A stretch of DNA of 64,000 nucleotides, from NCBI GenBank assembly GCA_037127315.1, contig JBBBDQ010001278.1:188501-252500 (forward strand), in the 5' to 3' direction. The notes beneath the pieces were generated by a model. The model made no database searches. It was not told where the DNA came from and worked only from the letters and a program-made list of their open reading frames with translations. Source of the DNA: Ascarosepion bandense. Taxonomy: Eukaryota > Mollusca > Cephalopoda > Sepiida > Sepiidae. Positions 41,265-52,699 of this stretch are shown in pieces. How positions within the stretch are numbered: the first letter of the stretch is position 1; each line of letters starts with the position of its first letter. A program made the translations under genes and the position numbers.

Positions 41265-42487
41265 CTAATTTTTTTTTTTTTTTAATCATTTCACCCCGAG
41301 CAAGGCAGAAACGCCACTGATGTGCAGGGGGTTACATAAATGTAGAAAGATTAATTACAAAAGAGTGAGGAGTACAAGCTAGTTAGAAAGGAACAATAGA
41401 AAGCTGAGAAAGCAGGTGCAATGACAGATACTTGGGCGGAGAGAACGTGAAGGTTATACAGGGGAGGGGAGAGTCCAGTGGTTAGTAGGTGAGTATTAAC
41501 TTTGCTTTTAAATTTCTGGAGGTCGTAGCCGTCAGGAAAGCAAGAACACGGGAGTGAGTTCCACAGGCGGGAAGTGCGAGAGAGGAAGCTGCAGGAGTAG
41601 AATTGTCGTCTGCGTTTGGCTAACCTGACTGTGAATGGGTGGGACCCAGTTGCCAGTCTGGTTGCACGGGTAAACACCTGTTGAGGAGGCATCAGTGACT
41701 TAAGCTCATCTGAGCAGAAGCCATGAAAGTATTTATAGAAGAGACAGAGGGAGGCCACATTTCGACGATGGGAAAGTGGCTGCAGACGAGTCGCCAGATC
41801 AAAACCTATCACATTACAGACTCTCCTTTGGAGCTTGTCAAGAACACTGAGGAGAACGGCAGGGGCACCTGACCATAAATGGCAGCAGTACTCCATGCAC
41901 GGACGGATGGTTGACTTGTATATATGCAGGATGGATTCAGGTGGAAAAAACATCCTGGATCGACATAGTGATCCAATCTTCTTAGCAGTAGATTTTGCTA
42001 TGGATTCAATATAGTGCTTCCATTTGAGGTCTGAGGACAGGGTAAGTCCGAGGAGGCGTAGTGTATTACTCTCCGGGAGAAGCATCTGGTCCATGCTTAT
42101 GGGAGGCAGAAGAGGTTGCCTGTAATGGTTGACAGACAACAGCTTGGTCTTAGAGGAATTGAAGTTGACAAGCCACTTCTTGCCCCAGTTCACCACAGAG
42201 TGTAGATCCCGCTCAAGCTCAGCAGCGAGATTATGTCTGTCCGCCACGACAGGTTTCTTACTGGAGCGGGAGTATATTGTAGTGTCATCTGCGTAGATGC
42301 CTACTTGGGACTTGATCTCATCTGGGAGGTAGTTGATGAAAATAAGGAAGAGCGTTGGGCCCAGGATAGAGCCTTGTGGGACACCAGCATTCGTGCTGTA
42401 GGACGAAGAGGCACGCCCATTCAGAACGACCTTCATATAGAAAGTTGAATTTATAAATAGATTTTTATTTATGTGTTTGTGCTTCAT
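41265..42487 (-). pseudogene. LINE-J reverse transcriptase, longest open remnant
   Basis: A 378-residue uninterrupted minus-strand frame (42,487-41,351). The first 30 or so residues enter the RT domain, then come AGVPQGSILGPTLFLIFINY (RT block with PQG) and VGIYADDTTIYSRSSKK (catalytic YADD). NLAAELERDLHSVVNWGKKW, the thumb-like STAKKIGSLCRSRMFFPPES, STIRPCMEYCCHLWSGAP, LYKYFHGF-type blocks and LWNSLPCSCFPDGYD follow. The endonuclease and the first half of RT are missing, so it is a 5'-truncated insertion. The 3' UTR ends at the T tract at 41,268-41,283 (complement of the A tail). It is the youngest-looking LINE-J copy here. Confidence 0.85.
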
Positions 42488-43204
42488 ATTATTTATTTTG
42501 TCTATTTACTTATAGTTTGTGCTATATTTATTTTATTTACATGCTTTATTTTAATTGGTACATAGGTTGCAAAGATTATATTTATTCGTGTGTTTACATT
42601 TGCCAATTATTTCGTTTTCTTCTTTAAGAGTTTATTTTGGTTTTTAAATTCAACTGTTGCTAGTTTTTCCTCTAATTTACAATTTTCATTATTATTATTG
42701 TGTGGAGATATTATTTCTGTATCCATGAGTATTTGGATAAGGTTGTAGTGTTTGTTTATTTTTTCTGCTTTTAATGATGTTTTGTGGTTGTTAAATCTTT
42801 CTTTAAATGTTGTTATTTTGGCGTTTATTTAATTTTTGTGGGCAATTTTTTTTCGTTTTGTTTCGGCTGTTGCATTTGTTGATGTTATTTTGTTGTTTGT
42901 TATTGGGGTTTGTCGAGTATTTTTGTTTATTGTGTTTAGTTATTAATTTTACAGGTTATCCATGCAGTTGTAAGTGATTTTGATTGTAAATTTGTTGATA
43001 ATGTTTGATAGTTAACTCTTTTTCGATTATATTAAAAATATTTTTTATTGGTGTGTTGTAGAGGAGGGTAAATTAAATTATATTTTTTTCTGTTGTTCTT
43101 CTTTGAATTGTTTTCGTTTTTAGTGCTGACTCATATATTGTTTTTTTTTTTTCATTTAATATTTTTATGCTACTAGAATTTTTTGAGATTATTTATCTAT
43201 AGAT
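42488..43204. other. No recognised feature
   Basis: Very T-rich sequence (TTTATT, TTGTTTG words) without frames, terminal repeats or RNA boxes that I can identify. Confidence 0.5.
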
Positions 43205-43600
43205 ATGGGTATTTTTTTTTAAATCATATCACCCCAAGCAAGACGGTGAAGCCACTGATGCGCATGGGGCTACTTAAGAGTAGAATGATTGGAAAAGAGA
43301 AAGCCGGGAACCACATCCTAAACAGGAAACAAGGGATGAGCCTCTTCACCTGTTCAAAAGACGTGGGTGGAGCGTGAACAGGGCGATAGTTAAGTCTATC
43401 TACTCCAATTGAGAATAAAAAAAGAGAAAAGAAAAAAAAGTGAAAGAAGATTGGGAAAAAGAAAAGAAAAAAAGAAAGAAAGCCGGGAAACACATCCTAA
43501 ACAGGAAACAAGGGATGAGCCTCTTCACCTGTTCAAAAGACGTGGGTGGAGCGTGAACAGGGCGATAGTTAAGTCTATCTACTCCATTTAAGAACAAAAA
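43205..43600 (-). mobile_element. Two SINE-D copies in tandem
   Basis: The first (43,213-43,408) is full length. The second (about 43,465-43,592) lacks its 3' tail. Both share CCTCTTCACCTGTTCAAAAG and GAGCGTGAACAGGGCGATAG variants not seen in other copies, so one was duplicated from the other. Confidence 0.65.
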
Positions 43601-44045
43601 AAAAAGAGAAGAAATTTTGATTGAATACGTTGTCGGGTGGTTGGAGTTTTCGCTAATATATATTAGATTCGTGTTTGTTTTTCTACATTGTTTGTAGATT
43701 CAGTTGTTTAGGTTGAATGTTTTAGCTACGAAGTTTACTATTTTTGATAGGGTTTTGTACCTATTGAAAATCATGTGGTGTTTTAAATTTTTTATTATTT
43801 GTTTTTCGAACTTTTTCTGTAATTCTAACCGTTACAGTTTCTCAGAATTAATAAGCTGGTGTACTTGTATAAACGTATATCTTTTTATTCATTATATTTG
43901 TTAGTTTATTAATAATGTAATTAATAATTAATAATTAATAATGTATATTAAATTAAATTTATTAGATTATCAGTCAATATCCCGAAAATTCATATGTGTA
44001 GTTAAAGAAAATAAAAATAAATAAAAGATCTAAAATAAATAGGGC
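43601..44045. other. No recognised feature
   Basis: A+T-rich sequence with a TTAATAATTAATAATTAATA stretch near 43,915-43,940. Confidence 0.5.
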
Positions 44046-44240
44046 ATTTTTTTTAATCATATCACCACGAGTAAGGCGGTAACGCCACTGATGTGCAGGG
44101 GGCTACGTAAGAGTGAAATGATTAGAAGAGAGAAAGCCGGAAACCACATCCTAAACAGGGAACAAGGGATGAGCCTCTACACCTGTTCAATAGACGGGGG
44201 TGGAGTGTGAACCGGGCGATAGTTTAGTTTATCTACTCCA
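44046..44240 (-). mobile_element. SINE-D, full length
   Basis: From the T tract and AATCATATCACC to the complement of TGGAGTAGATAAACTAAAC. All blocks are present. Confidence 0.7.
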
Positions 44241-44314
44241 ATGATAAAGAAATTAAAAGTGTGTGGGGGGAGAGAAAGAAAAGTCGTAAGACGAGCCAAT
44301 ATGATAAATCGTGT

Positions 44315-44315
<1 letters not shown>

Positions 44316-44356
<41 letters not shown>

Positions 44357-44357
44357 A
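44316..44357. repeat. TA then GA microsatellite
   Basis: TA for about 20 bp, then GA for about 22 bp. Confidence 0.95.
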
Positions 44358-44365
44358 ATACTAAC

Positions 44366-44652
44366 AGGATGTGCGTTGTGGTGCAGTGGATATCAGCTTG
44401 GATTGACGAATCGGGGAGCCGAATTCCTCGCATTCACTTTCGCACAAATACCCTTGGGAAAGATATTAATCTGGCTGTTTCCTCCAATTATGGGTTAAAT
44501 AATTTGGGTTCTATAGCCTTGGCTGGTAACCAGTCTACCGCAGAAAGCAATGCCAACCCTACTGCTGGATAATCTTCTGCCCAGTCAGTCCTGTCTCTTT
44601 CGAGACATGATCGCCCAAAGCGTGTATCACGTATGGCACTTAACTGACTCTT
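44366..44652 (+). mobile_element. SINE-A copy
   Basis: GTGCGTTGTGGTGCAGTGGA to GGCACTTAACTGACTC, with the B-box partly deleted (GGGAGCCGAATTCC). Confidence 0.75.
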
Positions 44653-44929
44653 AAAATATTTTACTCTTTCCGCCGCACTGTGTCGTTAATTGCTGGCATT
44701 AAGATTTATTTTCTCAGGGAAAATATGCTGAAGTCTAAGTAAGCAAGTCAACCTGATACAGAGGACATTATTTTTGCTGAATTATGTTACTGGAAAAGAC
44801 AAATGAATCGACCGTAATTAGTTTTCCCACTGGTTTAGTGAAGCTCAGTTATAAGAACACGGTATAACTTGCACAAGGATTTCGCACGGTTAACTGCTTC
44901 TAATGGCAATTCTTAAAAGCCATTCGTGG

Positions 44930-44982
<53 letters not shown>

Positions 44983-45254
44983 CGAATCATTTACGCAGGA
45001 GAATAGAAAGATGTGGGTGAGAGAGTTTTTGAACAGTCCCCAAAATTAATGTGATCATCGAAAATTTAAAAGAATGATTGATACGTTTGAAATTTACACC
45101 ACAACTCATACAGAGTTTTCCGTTGTAGCTATCGTATTCTCTGGAGGTTATTTAAATAATTTTTCAAAAAATTACTTTAGAGCCAAAAAAACCCAAAAAT
45201 TCTTAGCGTATAACAGATTTTTTTTTTTTTTGATACGCTATAATTGCTTTTATG
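44653..45254. other. No recognised feature; TA tract at 44,932-44,978
   Basis: Apart from the TA tract I recognise nothing. Confidence 0.5.
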
Positions 45255-45600
45255 TACAGTGCATTTGTAGGTCTTTGGCGATCATAACTCTCCACGATTT
45301 CCTGTTTTTTAAAGAAGATTTATTAAGCGCTATGAAGCTCCAACTAATTTTTCTCTATTTATTATTTCTCCTATACATTATACCGCAATCTATTTGCTCA
45401 AGCTCTCCAGGTAAGTTGTGCATCGTTTTCCTCTCTCTCTCGCTTTCAGTCATTAATTATCATCTTGGTTTCTGTTTTCTTTAAAACTTCATCGTTGATT
45501 TATTGTTTGACCCATGGCATCCTCAAGATCATTCTGTAGAACTATATTTCTTTTGCTTCAAGTCTCCTCTGAATCTGTGAAGAGATTGCCTAGCATTCAC
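45255..45600 (-). mobile_element. Diverged LINE-R fragment
   Basis: GCGATCATAACTCTCCACGA is LINE-R 3' sequence. AAAACTTCATCGTTGATTTA and CATCCTCAAGATCATTCTGT are the diverged SNDEVL and RRMLR codons. About 100 bp with a possible exon (45,332-45,410) interrupts the LINE match. Confidence 0.5.
45332..45410 (+). other. Possible signal-peptide exon ending at a splice donor
   Basis: ATG at 45,332 opens MKLQLIFLYLLFLLYIIPQS followed by ICSSSPG: a charged residue, a long hydrophobic stretch and a small-residue region, like a secretory signal peptide. It ends at CCAG/GTAAGT, a strong donor. However, the surroundings are LINE-R debris, and AAGCTCTATAGGTAAGTTAT near 15,440 resembles the donor region, so it may be repeat-derived coincidence. 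No downstream exon is identified. Confidence 0.2.
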
Positions 45601-47400
45601 TGCCATAAAGAAGATTTGGTATTACAAAGACGTTCATATCCTTTCCGCCCCCCTTAGTACACTCGTCAGTAGAATGACATTCAAGTCTCTTCTTCATCTG
45701 TGAGGAGATTGTCCAGCATTCACTGCCATATAAGAGATTAGATATTACATAGCCGTCCAACGCTATTTCTTTGTTACTAAGGACACTCGTCAGTAGAACC
45801 ACATCTCTGTCGCTTCAAGTCTCATCTTCATCTGTGAGGAGAATGTCCAGCATTCACTGCCATATAGGAGATTAGATATTACATAGCCGTCCAACACTCT
45901 TTTCTTTGTTTCTAAGGCCACTCGTCAGTAGAACCACATCTCTGTCGCTTCAAGTCTCTTGGTCTGTACGTAGATTGCTCAGTATTCAATGTCATATAGG
46001 AGATTAGATATTAGCCGTCCAACACACTTTGCTTTGTTCCTAACGACACTCGTCAGTAGAACCACATCTCTGTCGCTTCAAGTCTTTTCTTCATCTGTGA
46101 GGAGAATGTCCAGCATTCACTGCCATATAGGAGATTAGATATTACATAGCCGTCCAACACTCTTTTCTTTGTTTCTAAGAACACTCGTCAGTAGAACCAC
46201 ATCTCTGTCGCTTCAAGTCTCATCTTCATCTGTGAGGAGAATGTCCAGCATTCACTGCCATATAGGAGATTAGATATTGCATAGCCGTCCAACACTCTTT
46301 TCTTTGTTTCTAAGAACACTCGTCAGTAGAACCACATCTCTGTCGCTTCAAGTCTCGTCTTCATCTGTGAGGAGAATGTCCAGCATTCACTGCCATATAG
46401 GAGATTAGATATTACATAGCTGTCCAACACTCTTTTCTTTGTTTCAAAGGACACTTGTCAGTAGAACCACATCTCTGTCGCTTCAAGTCTCATCTTCATC
46501 TGTGAGGAGAATGTCCAGCATTCACTGCCATATAGGAGATTAGATATTACATAGCCGTCCAACACTCTTTTCTTTGTTTCTAAGAACACTCGTCAGTAGA
46601 ACCACATCTCTGTCGCTTCAAGTCTATTCTTCATCTGTGAGGAGAATGTCCAGCATTCACTGTCATATAGGAGATTAGATATTACATAGCCGTCCAACAC
46701 TCTTTTCTTTGTTTCAAAGGACACTCGTCAGTAGAACCACATCTCTGTCGCTTCAAGTCTCTTCTTCATCTGTGAAGAGATTGTCCAGCATTCATTGCCA
46801 TTTAGGAGATTAGATATTACATAGCCGTCCAACACTCTTTTCTTTGTTTCAAAGGACACTCGTCAGTAGAACCACATCTCTGTCGATTCAAGTCTCTTCT
46901 TCATCTGTGAGGAGATTGTCCAGCATTCACTGCCATATAGGAGATTAGATATTACATAGCCGTCCAACACTCTTTTCTTTATTTCTAAGGACACTCGTCA
47001 GTAGAACCACATCTCTGTCGCTTCAAGTCTCTTCTTCATCTATGAAGAGATTGTCCAGCATTCACTGCTATATAGGAGATTAGATATTACATAGCCATCC
47101 AACATTCTTTTCTTTGTTTCTAAGGACACTCGTCAGTAGAACCACATCTCTGTCGCTTCAAGTCTTTTCTTCATCTGTGAGGAGATTGTCCAGTATTCAC
47201 TGCCATATTGGAGATTAGATATTACATAGCAGTCCAACACACTTTGCTTTGTTTCTAAGGACACTCATCAGTAGAACCACATTTCTGTCGCTTCAAGTCT
47301 CTTCATATGTAAGAAAATTGTTCATCATCAACTTCCAAACAGCCATCCATCATCCTTTTTTTATGTTTTGAAGGACGCTAGTTAGTAGAACCATATTTTT
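45600..47400 (-). repeat. 135-bp tandem array derived from LINE-R coding sequence, about 13 units
   Basis: CAGTAGAACCACAT recurs at 45,791, 45,926, 46,054, 46,189, 46,324 and 46,459 and onward. The spacing is 135 bp, with one 128-bp unit. On the minus strand a unit reads ETKKRVLDGYVISNLLYGSE, CWTISSQMKKRLEATEMWF, then LLTSVLRNKE. This is the LINE-R segment between the VLRNK and YRRML blocks, joined end to start. 135 is a multiple of three, so the register is preserved from unit to unit apart from indels and stops. Confidence 0.85.
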
Positions 47401-47489
47401 TTTTTGCTTTAAGTTTCCTTTTACTGGGTGGAACTCTCAAATTAAAACAAAATCTATGAAATTATAAAAATAGATTTTTACAGAAAAAA
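47401..47489. other. Degraded edge of the 135-bp array
   Basis: The last recognisable words (AGAACCATA, AAGTTTCC) fade into A-rich sequence. Confidence 0.4.
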
Positions 47490-47844
47490 TACACTCGCAA
47501 TTCATTTTTATTTAAAACTTACCAACAAATATATTTAAACTAAAATGACCAACAATACATTTTATAACAAATTGACCACCAATATATTTTATCTGTAGTT
47601 AAAGGCATACAATTGCGTTCAAAATATATTTGGTTGAAGCAATAAAAGTGTGTTCAAAATATTTAGATTTCAACATTAAATAACCCATAGAGGTGTTGAT
47701 ATACCTTTAAACCAAATCAACCAACGTACCAACTCTATTTCATTCTCACTCTTTTTTCTTTTTTTCTCTCCATCTAATTCTTTCTTTCTTTCTATCTCCC
47801 TCTTTTCCTGTCATTCTTTCTTTTTCTTTTTTTCATTCTCCATT

Positions 47845-47884
<40 letters not shown>

Positions 47885-48250
47885 TCAATACTTCTCTGTA
47901 TTAAATTTCTACATATAGCTATAAATAATAATATTATCAACAATACCTATATAGAGTAAAATGACTAACAACACATTTTAAATAACCCATAGAGATGTTG
48001 ATATGCCGCTAAACAAAATCAATCAACCAAAAATATATATTTATAGCAAGATGACCACCAATACATTTTTATAGCAAGATAACCACCAATGCATTTTATC
48101 TGTAGTTGAAGATATTCGACTAAGTTTAAAATATATTTAGTTAAGGTCATATAATTGTCTCCAAAATATTTAGATTTTGGCATTAAATAACCCATAGAGG
48201 TTGATATACCGCTAAACAAAATCAACCAACCAAACAACTATTACTAGAAA
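47490..48250. repeat. Dispersed A+T-rich repeat, two copies with a TTTC tract
   Basis: Copies at about 47,490-47,740 and 47,940-48,240 share ACCAACAATACATTTTA, ATTTAGATTTCAACATTAAA and TAACCCATAGAGGTGTTGAT. A TTTC-rich tract (about 47,755-47,886) follows the first. A third copy at 55,560-55,815 is also followed by a TTTC tract, so the tract belongs to the repeat. Confidence 0.6.
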
Positions 48251-48559
48251 TTATAACATTTTTTGAAAACCTGATGGCGCCCGGTGGAAATAACTGTTTC
48301 GTATATTTTGGACATCACTGACGTATTCTGTTGATAATTGCCTGTAATTTTAAGTGGTCATTTGTTTCTTTGCTTGAACAAATAGTCGCTGATTGTCTTA
48401 ACGCTGAAAATGGAAGCAAAGTAAAAACATAATTGAAGGCCAGAAACTAGAAACGCCAATCGCAATAGGTTTTATAATCATATACAATTAAGAAAGAGGT
48501 TGGCTCGGCATTAGCAGCTACAGATGGCGCCGATAGGGTCTAATGCATGTCCGGTTCGG

Positions 48560-48835
48560 TTGTGACATTTGATACTAATCCTGTGTTCCGTTTATCTTCA
48601 GGACGTTGGCAATCATGACTCTCCACGATTTCCTGTACTTTATAAATATTCATAATTTTATTTCTTTTCGTCATCACCCCTAAACCCTTTCCTGCAATTC
48701 TTTTACTCGCTTGGTGGTTTACTCGTTGTTTTCCTCTCTTCATCTCACTTTCAGTCGGTCCTGTGAGTATCAACTTTTCCAAGCACTCTTTCCACACTGT
48801 GCCCTAGAAATTTCAACTTTTTCGGATTTGTCTAT
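48560..48835 (-). mobile_element. Diverged LINE-R 3' fragment
   Basis: The minus-strand frame 48,540-48,797 reads MWKECLEKLILTGPTESEMK, then RGKQRVNHQ, matching the RKEGLENLILTGQIEGKRDR region. It shares with 45,255-45,600 the ACTCTCCACGATTTCCTGT variant, marking a distinct subfamily. Confidence 0.55.
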
Positions 48836-48844
48836 ACTTCTGAG

Positions 48845-49010
48845 ATGTTATTATTTATACTATTCGAACTTTTGTTCTTATCTTTATTGCCATGTTTGCG
48901 ACGTTTCGGCCGTTATACGCTCCGATCTTCTTCAAATGCTATGAATTTTGAACCGAACCTTTTAATTCAATCACTGTGGTATATCATTCTCATTCCATGT
49001 GCGATGCCAC
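48845..49010 (-). mobile_element. PLE terminal-repeat-like segment
   Basis: The minus strand has GGTTCAAAATTCATAGCATT, TTGAAGA (CTGAAGA variant), a hairpin (GATCGGAGCGTATAACGGCC) and GAAACGTCGCAAACATGGC. It matches the left block at 17,500-17,650. Confidence 0.5.
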
Positions 49011-49114
49011 TTCCGGTACACATGTACAAATAATGTCTTATTTGGATATTATGTATAAGTGTCATTCGCTTGTTCCATTTTCTCTAAAAGGTTGACTTTC
49101 TTCATATTTTCAGG

Positions 49115-49960
49115 TTATATTATTCTCAGCACGATTCTGTAGGAATACATTTCCGTCATGTTGAGAAGATTGCCCAGCATTCACTGCCATATAGGAGATC
49201 AGATATCGCATAGCCGTCCAACACACGTTTCTTTGTTTCTAAGGACACTCGTCAGTAGAACCACATCTCTGTCGCTTCAAATCTCTTCTTCATCTGTGAG
49301 GAGATTGCCCACCATTCACTGCCATATAGGAGATTAGATATTAAATAGCCATCCAACATTCTTTTCTTTGTTTCTAAGGTCACTCGTCAGTAGAACCACA
49401 TCTATGTCACTTCAAGTCTATTCTTCATCTGTGAGGAGATTGCCCACCATTCACTGCCATATAGGAGATTAGATATTACATAGCAGTCCAACCCTCTTTC
49501 TTTGTTTCTTAGGACACTCGTCAGTAGAAACCACATCTCTGTCGCTTGAAGTCTATTCTTCATCTGTGAGGAGATTGTCCTGCATTCACTGTCATATAGG
49601 AGATTAGATATTACATAGCCGTCCAACACTCTTTTCTTTGTTTCTAAGGACACTCGTCAGTAGAAACCACATCTCTGTCGCTCCAAGTCTATTCTTCATT
49701 TGTGAGGAGATTGTCCAGCATTCACTGCCATATAGGAGATCAGATATTGCATAGCCGTCCAATACTCTTTTCTTTGTTTCTAAGGACACTCGTCAGTAGA
49801 ACCACATCTCTGTCGCTTCAAGTCTCTTCTTCATCTGTGAGGAGATTGTCCAGCATTCACTGCCATATAGGAGATCAGATATTACATAGCAGTCCAACAT
49901 TCTTTTCTTTGTTTCTAAGGGCATTCGTCAATAGAACAACATCGTTTTTTTTTTTCGAAT
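49115..49960 (-). repeat. 135-bp tandem array, second block, about 6 units
   Basis: The same unit and strand as 45,600-47,400. Open stretches at 49,402-49,653 and 49,604-49,789 read two or so units in frame (KKRVLDGYVISNLLY, ECWTISSQMKNRL, LTSVLRNKE). Some units carry a one-base insertion (GTAGAAACC), which shifts the frame. Confidence 0.85.
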
Positions 49961-50682
49961 TAAAACGGAGTCCAAAAAGGTAAACATAGAGTCCGTAAGT
50001 ATTATGAATTCAGGCAAAGTTGAAGTAACTGTCTCGGGCAACATAGCCTATGTTTTTTTTTTCGATTTAAGGATAAAATTTGCCGAAGAAAGACATCTAA
50101 CTTGCGTTTAAAATTCAAGGGGATCTTTTAAAAGTGCATCATCGACTTCAGTGCCTAATATTTCGGTGGCGATTCTGTATAACCTGATAGGCACGCTTTT
50201 ACGTACTTTGAAAACGACTTGTGCCAAATATCTTATCGTAAATGGCTTTATCTCGTTTTCATTTTATTAATTCGTTTCTTGGAATTTATTGGTGTCCGAC
50301 GTCACCGCATCAATTGGTTTCCAGTTTCAAAGATATTTTTTTATCGTAGGCGTCAATAAATTTCCTGCTTCTTCTTCGTTACTCGAAATATAAAAATAAT
50401 GGAAAAAAATCTCCCAAATAAAATAATGAAAGAAAAAAAATCTCCAAAATAAAAACAAAAACCCAGCAACTTAATGTAATTCATTGCGTAAAACACAATC
50501 AATGTTAAACTTAAGTTAAATGTAAGCAAACAGTCTTGTGTGTATGGGGGTGGTTGTATTAATGAATTGTGTACGTTTTCAGAAATACTTACTCACCTTG
50601 CAAAAAAAAAAACAAACTCGTATTTGAAACAGCAAGATTGCAAACACACTCAGCACAATCCTCTCCATTATAATAAATACCG

Positions 50683-50683
<1 letters not shown>
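49961..50683. other. No recognised feature
   Basis: No coding or repeat structure recognised. The 79-codon frame at 50,540 runs into a TA tract and is not supported. Confidence 0.5.
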
Positions 50684-50744
<61 letters not shown>

Positions 50745-50912
50745 CCCTCCTGTCACACTCATGGAGAAAGAAACAATAGCGAGGCTTCGTCGGCTCAGTT
50801 CATTCTCTTTACTACCAGTTATTAAATGTATTGCCAAGTGTTCGCTCTGTAACAGTGGCTTATTATTATTTATTTACTTATTTTTTAAATAATTATGTCC
50901 TCGAGTAGGGAA

Positions 50913-50951
<39 letters not shown>

Positions 50952-51010
50952 TGTGTGTGCGTGCGTGTGTGTATCCTCTCTTTTATAATAAAGACCATTA
51001 TATATATATA

Positions 51011-51053
<43 letters not shown>

Positions 51054-51150
51054 TTTCTGTCACACTAAGGGGTTTTGATTATTTTTTCTCATGTCTTGAT
51101 GAAAGATACACAATAGTAGGTACATCAATATATATATATATATATATGTT
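50684..51150. repeat. Cluster of TA microsatellites
   Basis: TA tracts at about 50,684-50,738, 50,914-50,949, 51,000-51,050 and 51,130-51,147. TCCCTCCTGTCACACTCATG after the first and TCCTTTCTGTCACACTAAGG after the third indicate that a larger unit containing a TA tract was duplicated. Confidence 0.85.
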
Positions 51151-52288
51151 GCCGCTAGTTTAGAAAGTGCGTATTTTATATTACTACAAGTTTATAAAAC
51201 TTGAGGTGTAATAAAGTCGAGAGCCCCGTATCAGAGATTCGGGTGGTATCATAGATTATGATGGGGGAACGAGACCTTGTACAGTCCCTGATTGAGACCA
51301 CCACAGGTCGGCGAAAATATGTTTATTGGCATGAAAATTGCGGTATATGGAAGAGTATATAGTGGGTTGCTTATCTGTTCTTTGTCTAGTTGTAATGGAA
51401 TTCCGTGAAGGGTAATTGTATACAGTTGCAGATTAACGAAATTTGGCCTTGTGTTAGATAGGCCACTCTAAGTAATAAAATGATAATAAAATCAAGAAAA
51501 GCAATTTGAGTAGAAAAATAACATTTATATATACACATATACACATATACGCAAACTAGGATGCGCAGCGACGACTTTTGGTCATTTGCCTTTTTTGTCA
51601 TGAGAGAGCAAACATCCGGTCCCTCATTTTTCTCGGTCGGTATCACCACAAGTATATACAATCTCGGTTAAAATCTTTTAAAATATTACTTAATTGTGTA
51701 GATACAAATCTTAGATTAAAAAAATATTAATATTATTATTACAAAACAAGTTAATTATGGAAGGCAATTTTGACACTATGAGCTGCGTCTGTTTTCTTTT
51801 CGTATTTTTACTTTAAATGTTTTAAAAAGGGAAATTCCTCTTTTCATGTGACTATAGAGTTAATTGTGTCGATAAAAATTCTTCCTTATTCACGCAGAAC
51901 ATATAACCAACGAAACTAATAAATTATTTAAATATTTCTGTAATTTACTATGTTTTTTAATAATTAAAATGGATGAATACTTGCGACAATACAGCGAATT
52001 GTATAGAAAGAAAATTCGTGATTACCCATGCGAAAACATACCCAATGCGATGGCTTTTAAAATTAAATATATATTTTTTCCGATGCAGTAAAATTATAAT
52101 GGCTGTAATTATTCTATTTAATAGGTTGCTGATGTTAATGTGACAAAAATGGTCTATCATTTGTAACGTCATTCGTGTAAATATTGTAGCAATTCCAAAA
52201 GAAATGAATTTAATATATTTATATATATATAAATCTATTAAATGCATTTATACATTTATATATATATATAAATCTATTAAATACATTT

Positions 52289-52325
<37 letters not shown>

Positions 52326-52329
52326 TCTA
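51151..52329. other. No recognised feature, with TA tracts near 52,210-52,322
   Basis: The segment AAATCTATTAAATxCATTTATAC flanking TA runs is repeated three times between 52,228 and 52,340. Otherwise no feature is seen. Confidence 0.45.
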
Positions 52330-52583
52330 TTAAATGGTAGATTTTGAAAAACAGTAGCTACTCTGGCATCTACGCATCGTTCATTCAGCAATGAATTAGA
52401 ACACCCTCAGCTATTGGGCGTTTATAATGATAATATACACGCTAAAAAGTATGCCTCCTTCTACCGAGCTCAGAGGTAAAATCGCCGACTGGCGGTCGGG
52501 TTTCAATCCTGACTAAAAGGCAATCGGCTGCCTAACCGTACTGATAAGCTGTGATACAGCGAAGCAGATCTGTCTGCGGATGA

Positions 52584-52590
<7 letters not shown>
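52330..52590 (+). mobile_element. HRZ copy (tRNA-like plus hammerhead)
   Basis: The plus-strand order is spacer (AACAGTAGCTACTCTGGCAT), then a tRNA-like unit at about 52,462-52,512 (GAGCTCAGAGGTAAAATCG as A-box, GGGTTTCAATCCT as B-box). The hammerhead is at 52,536-52,579, followed by a TA tract. It is in the opposite orientation to the other HRZ copies. Only one hammerhead remains, so it is a monomer or solo end. Confidence 0.7.
52536..52579 (+). ncRNA. Hammerhead ribozyme, HRZ type, one core change
   Basis: CCGUA and UGCGG form stem I. The core is CUGAUAA (G8 to A), stem II is GCUGU/ACAGC, and then GAAG (15.1 is G, pairing with U). Stem III is CA/UG, and the cleavage triplet is GUC, with the site between 52,574 and 52,575. 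G8 is a catalytic residue, so this copy should be inactive. Confidence 0.7.
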
Positions 52591-52624
<34 letters not shown>

Positions 52625-52646
52625 GCATACATATATATATTATATA

Positions 52647-52690
52647 TTCGTCATCCACATATACAAGCCTGTTTCGTTGAATCACAAAAT
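52647..52690 (-). mobile_element. HRZ end fragment
   Basis: The minus strand has ACGAAACAGGCTTGTATATG and TGGATGACGAAT, the GAAA, stem III and stem I 3' half of an HRZ hammerhead. The CUGAUGA half is lost. Confidence 0.5.
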
Positions 52691-52699
52691 CTTGGAGAT

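Noticed and set aside
41351..42487. An intact host or LINE gene
   Set aside because: The frame is long but begins inside the RT domain. There is no endonuclease or start context, so it is a 5'-truncated copy.
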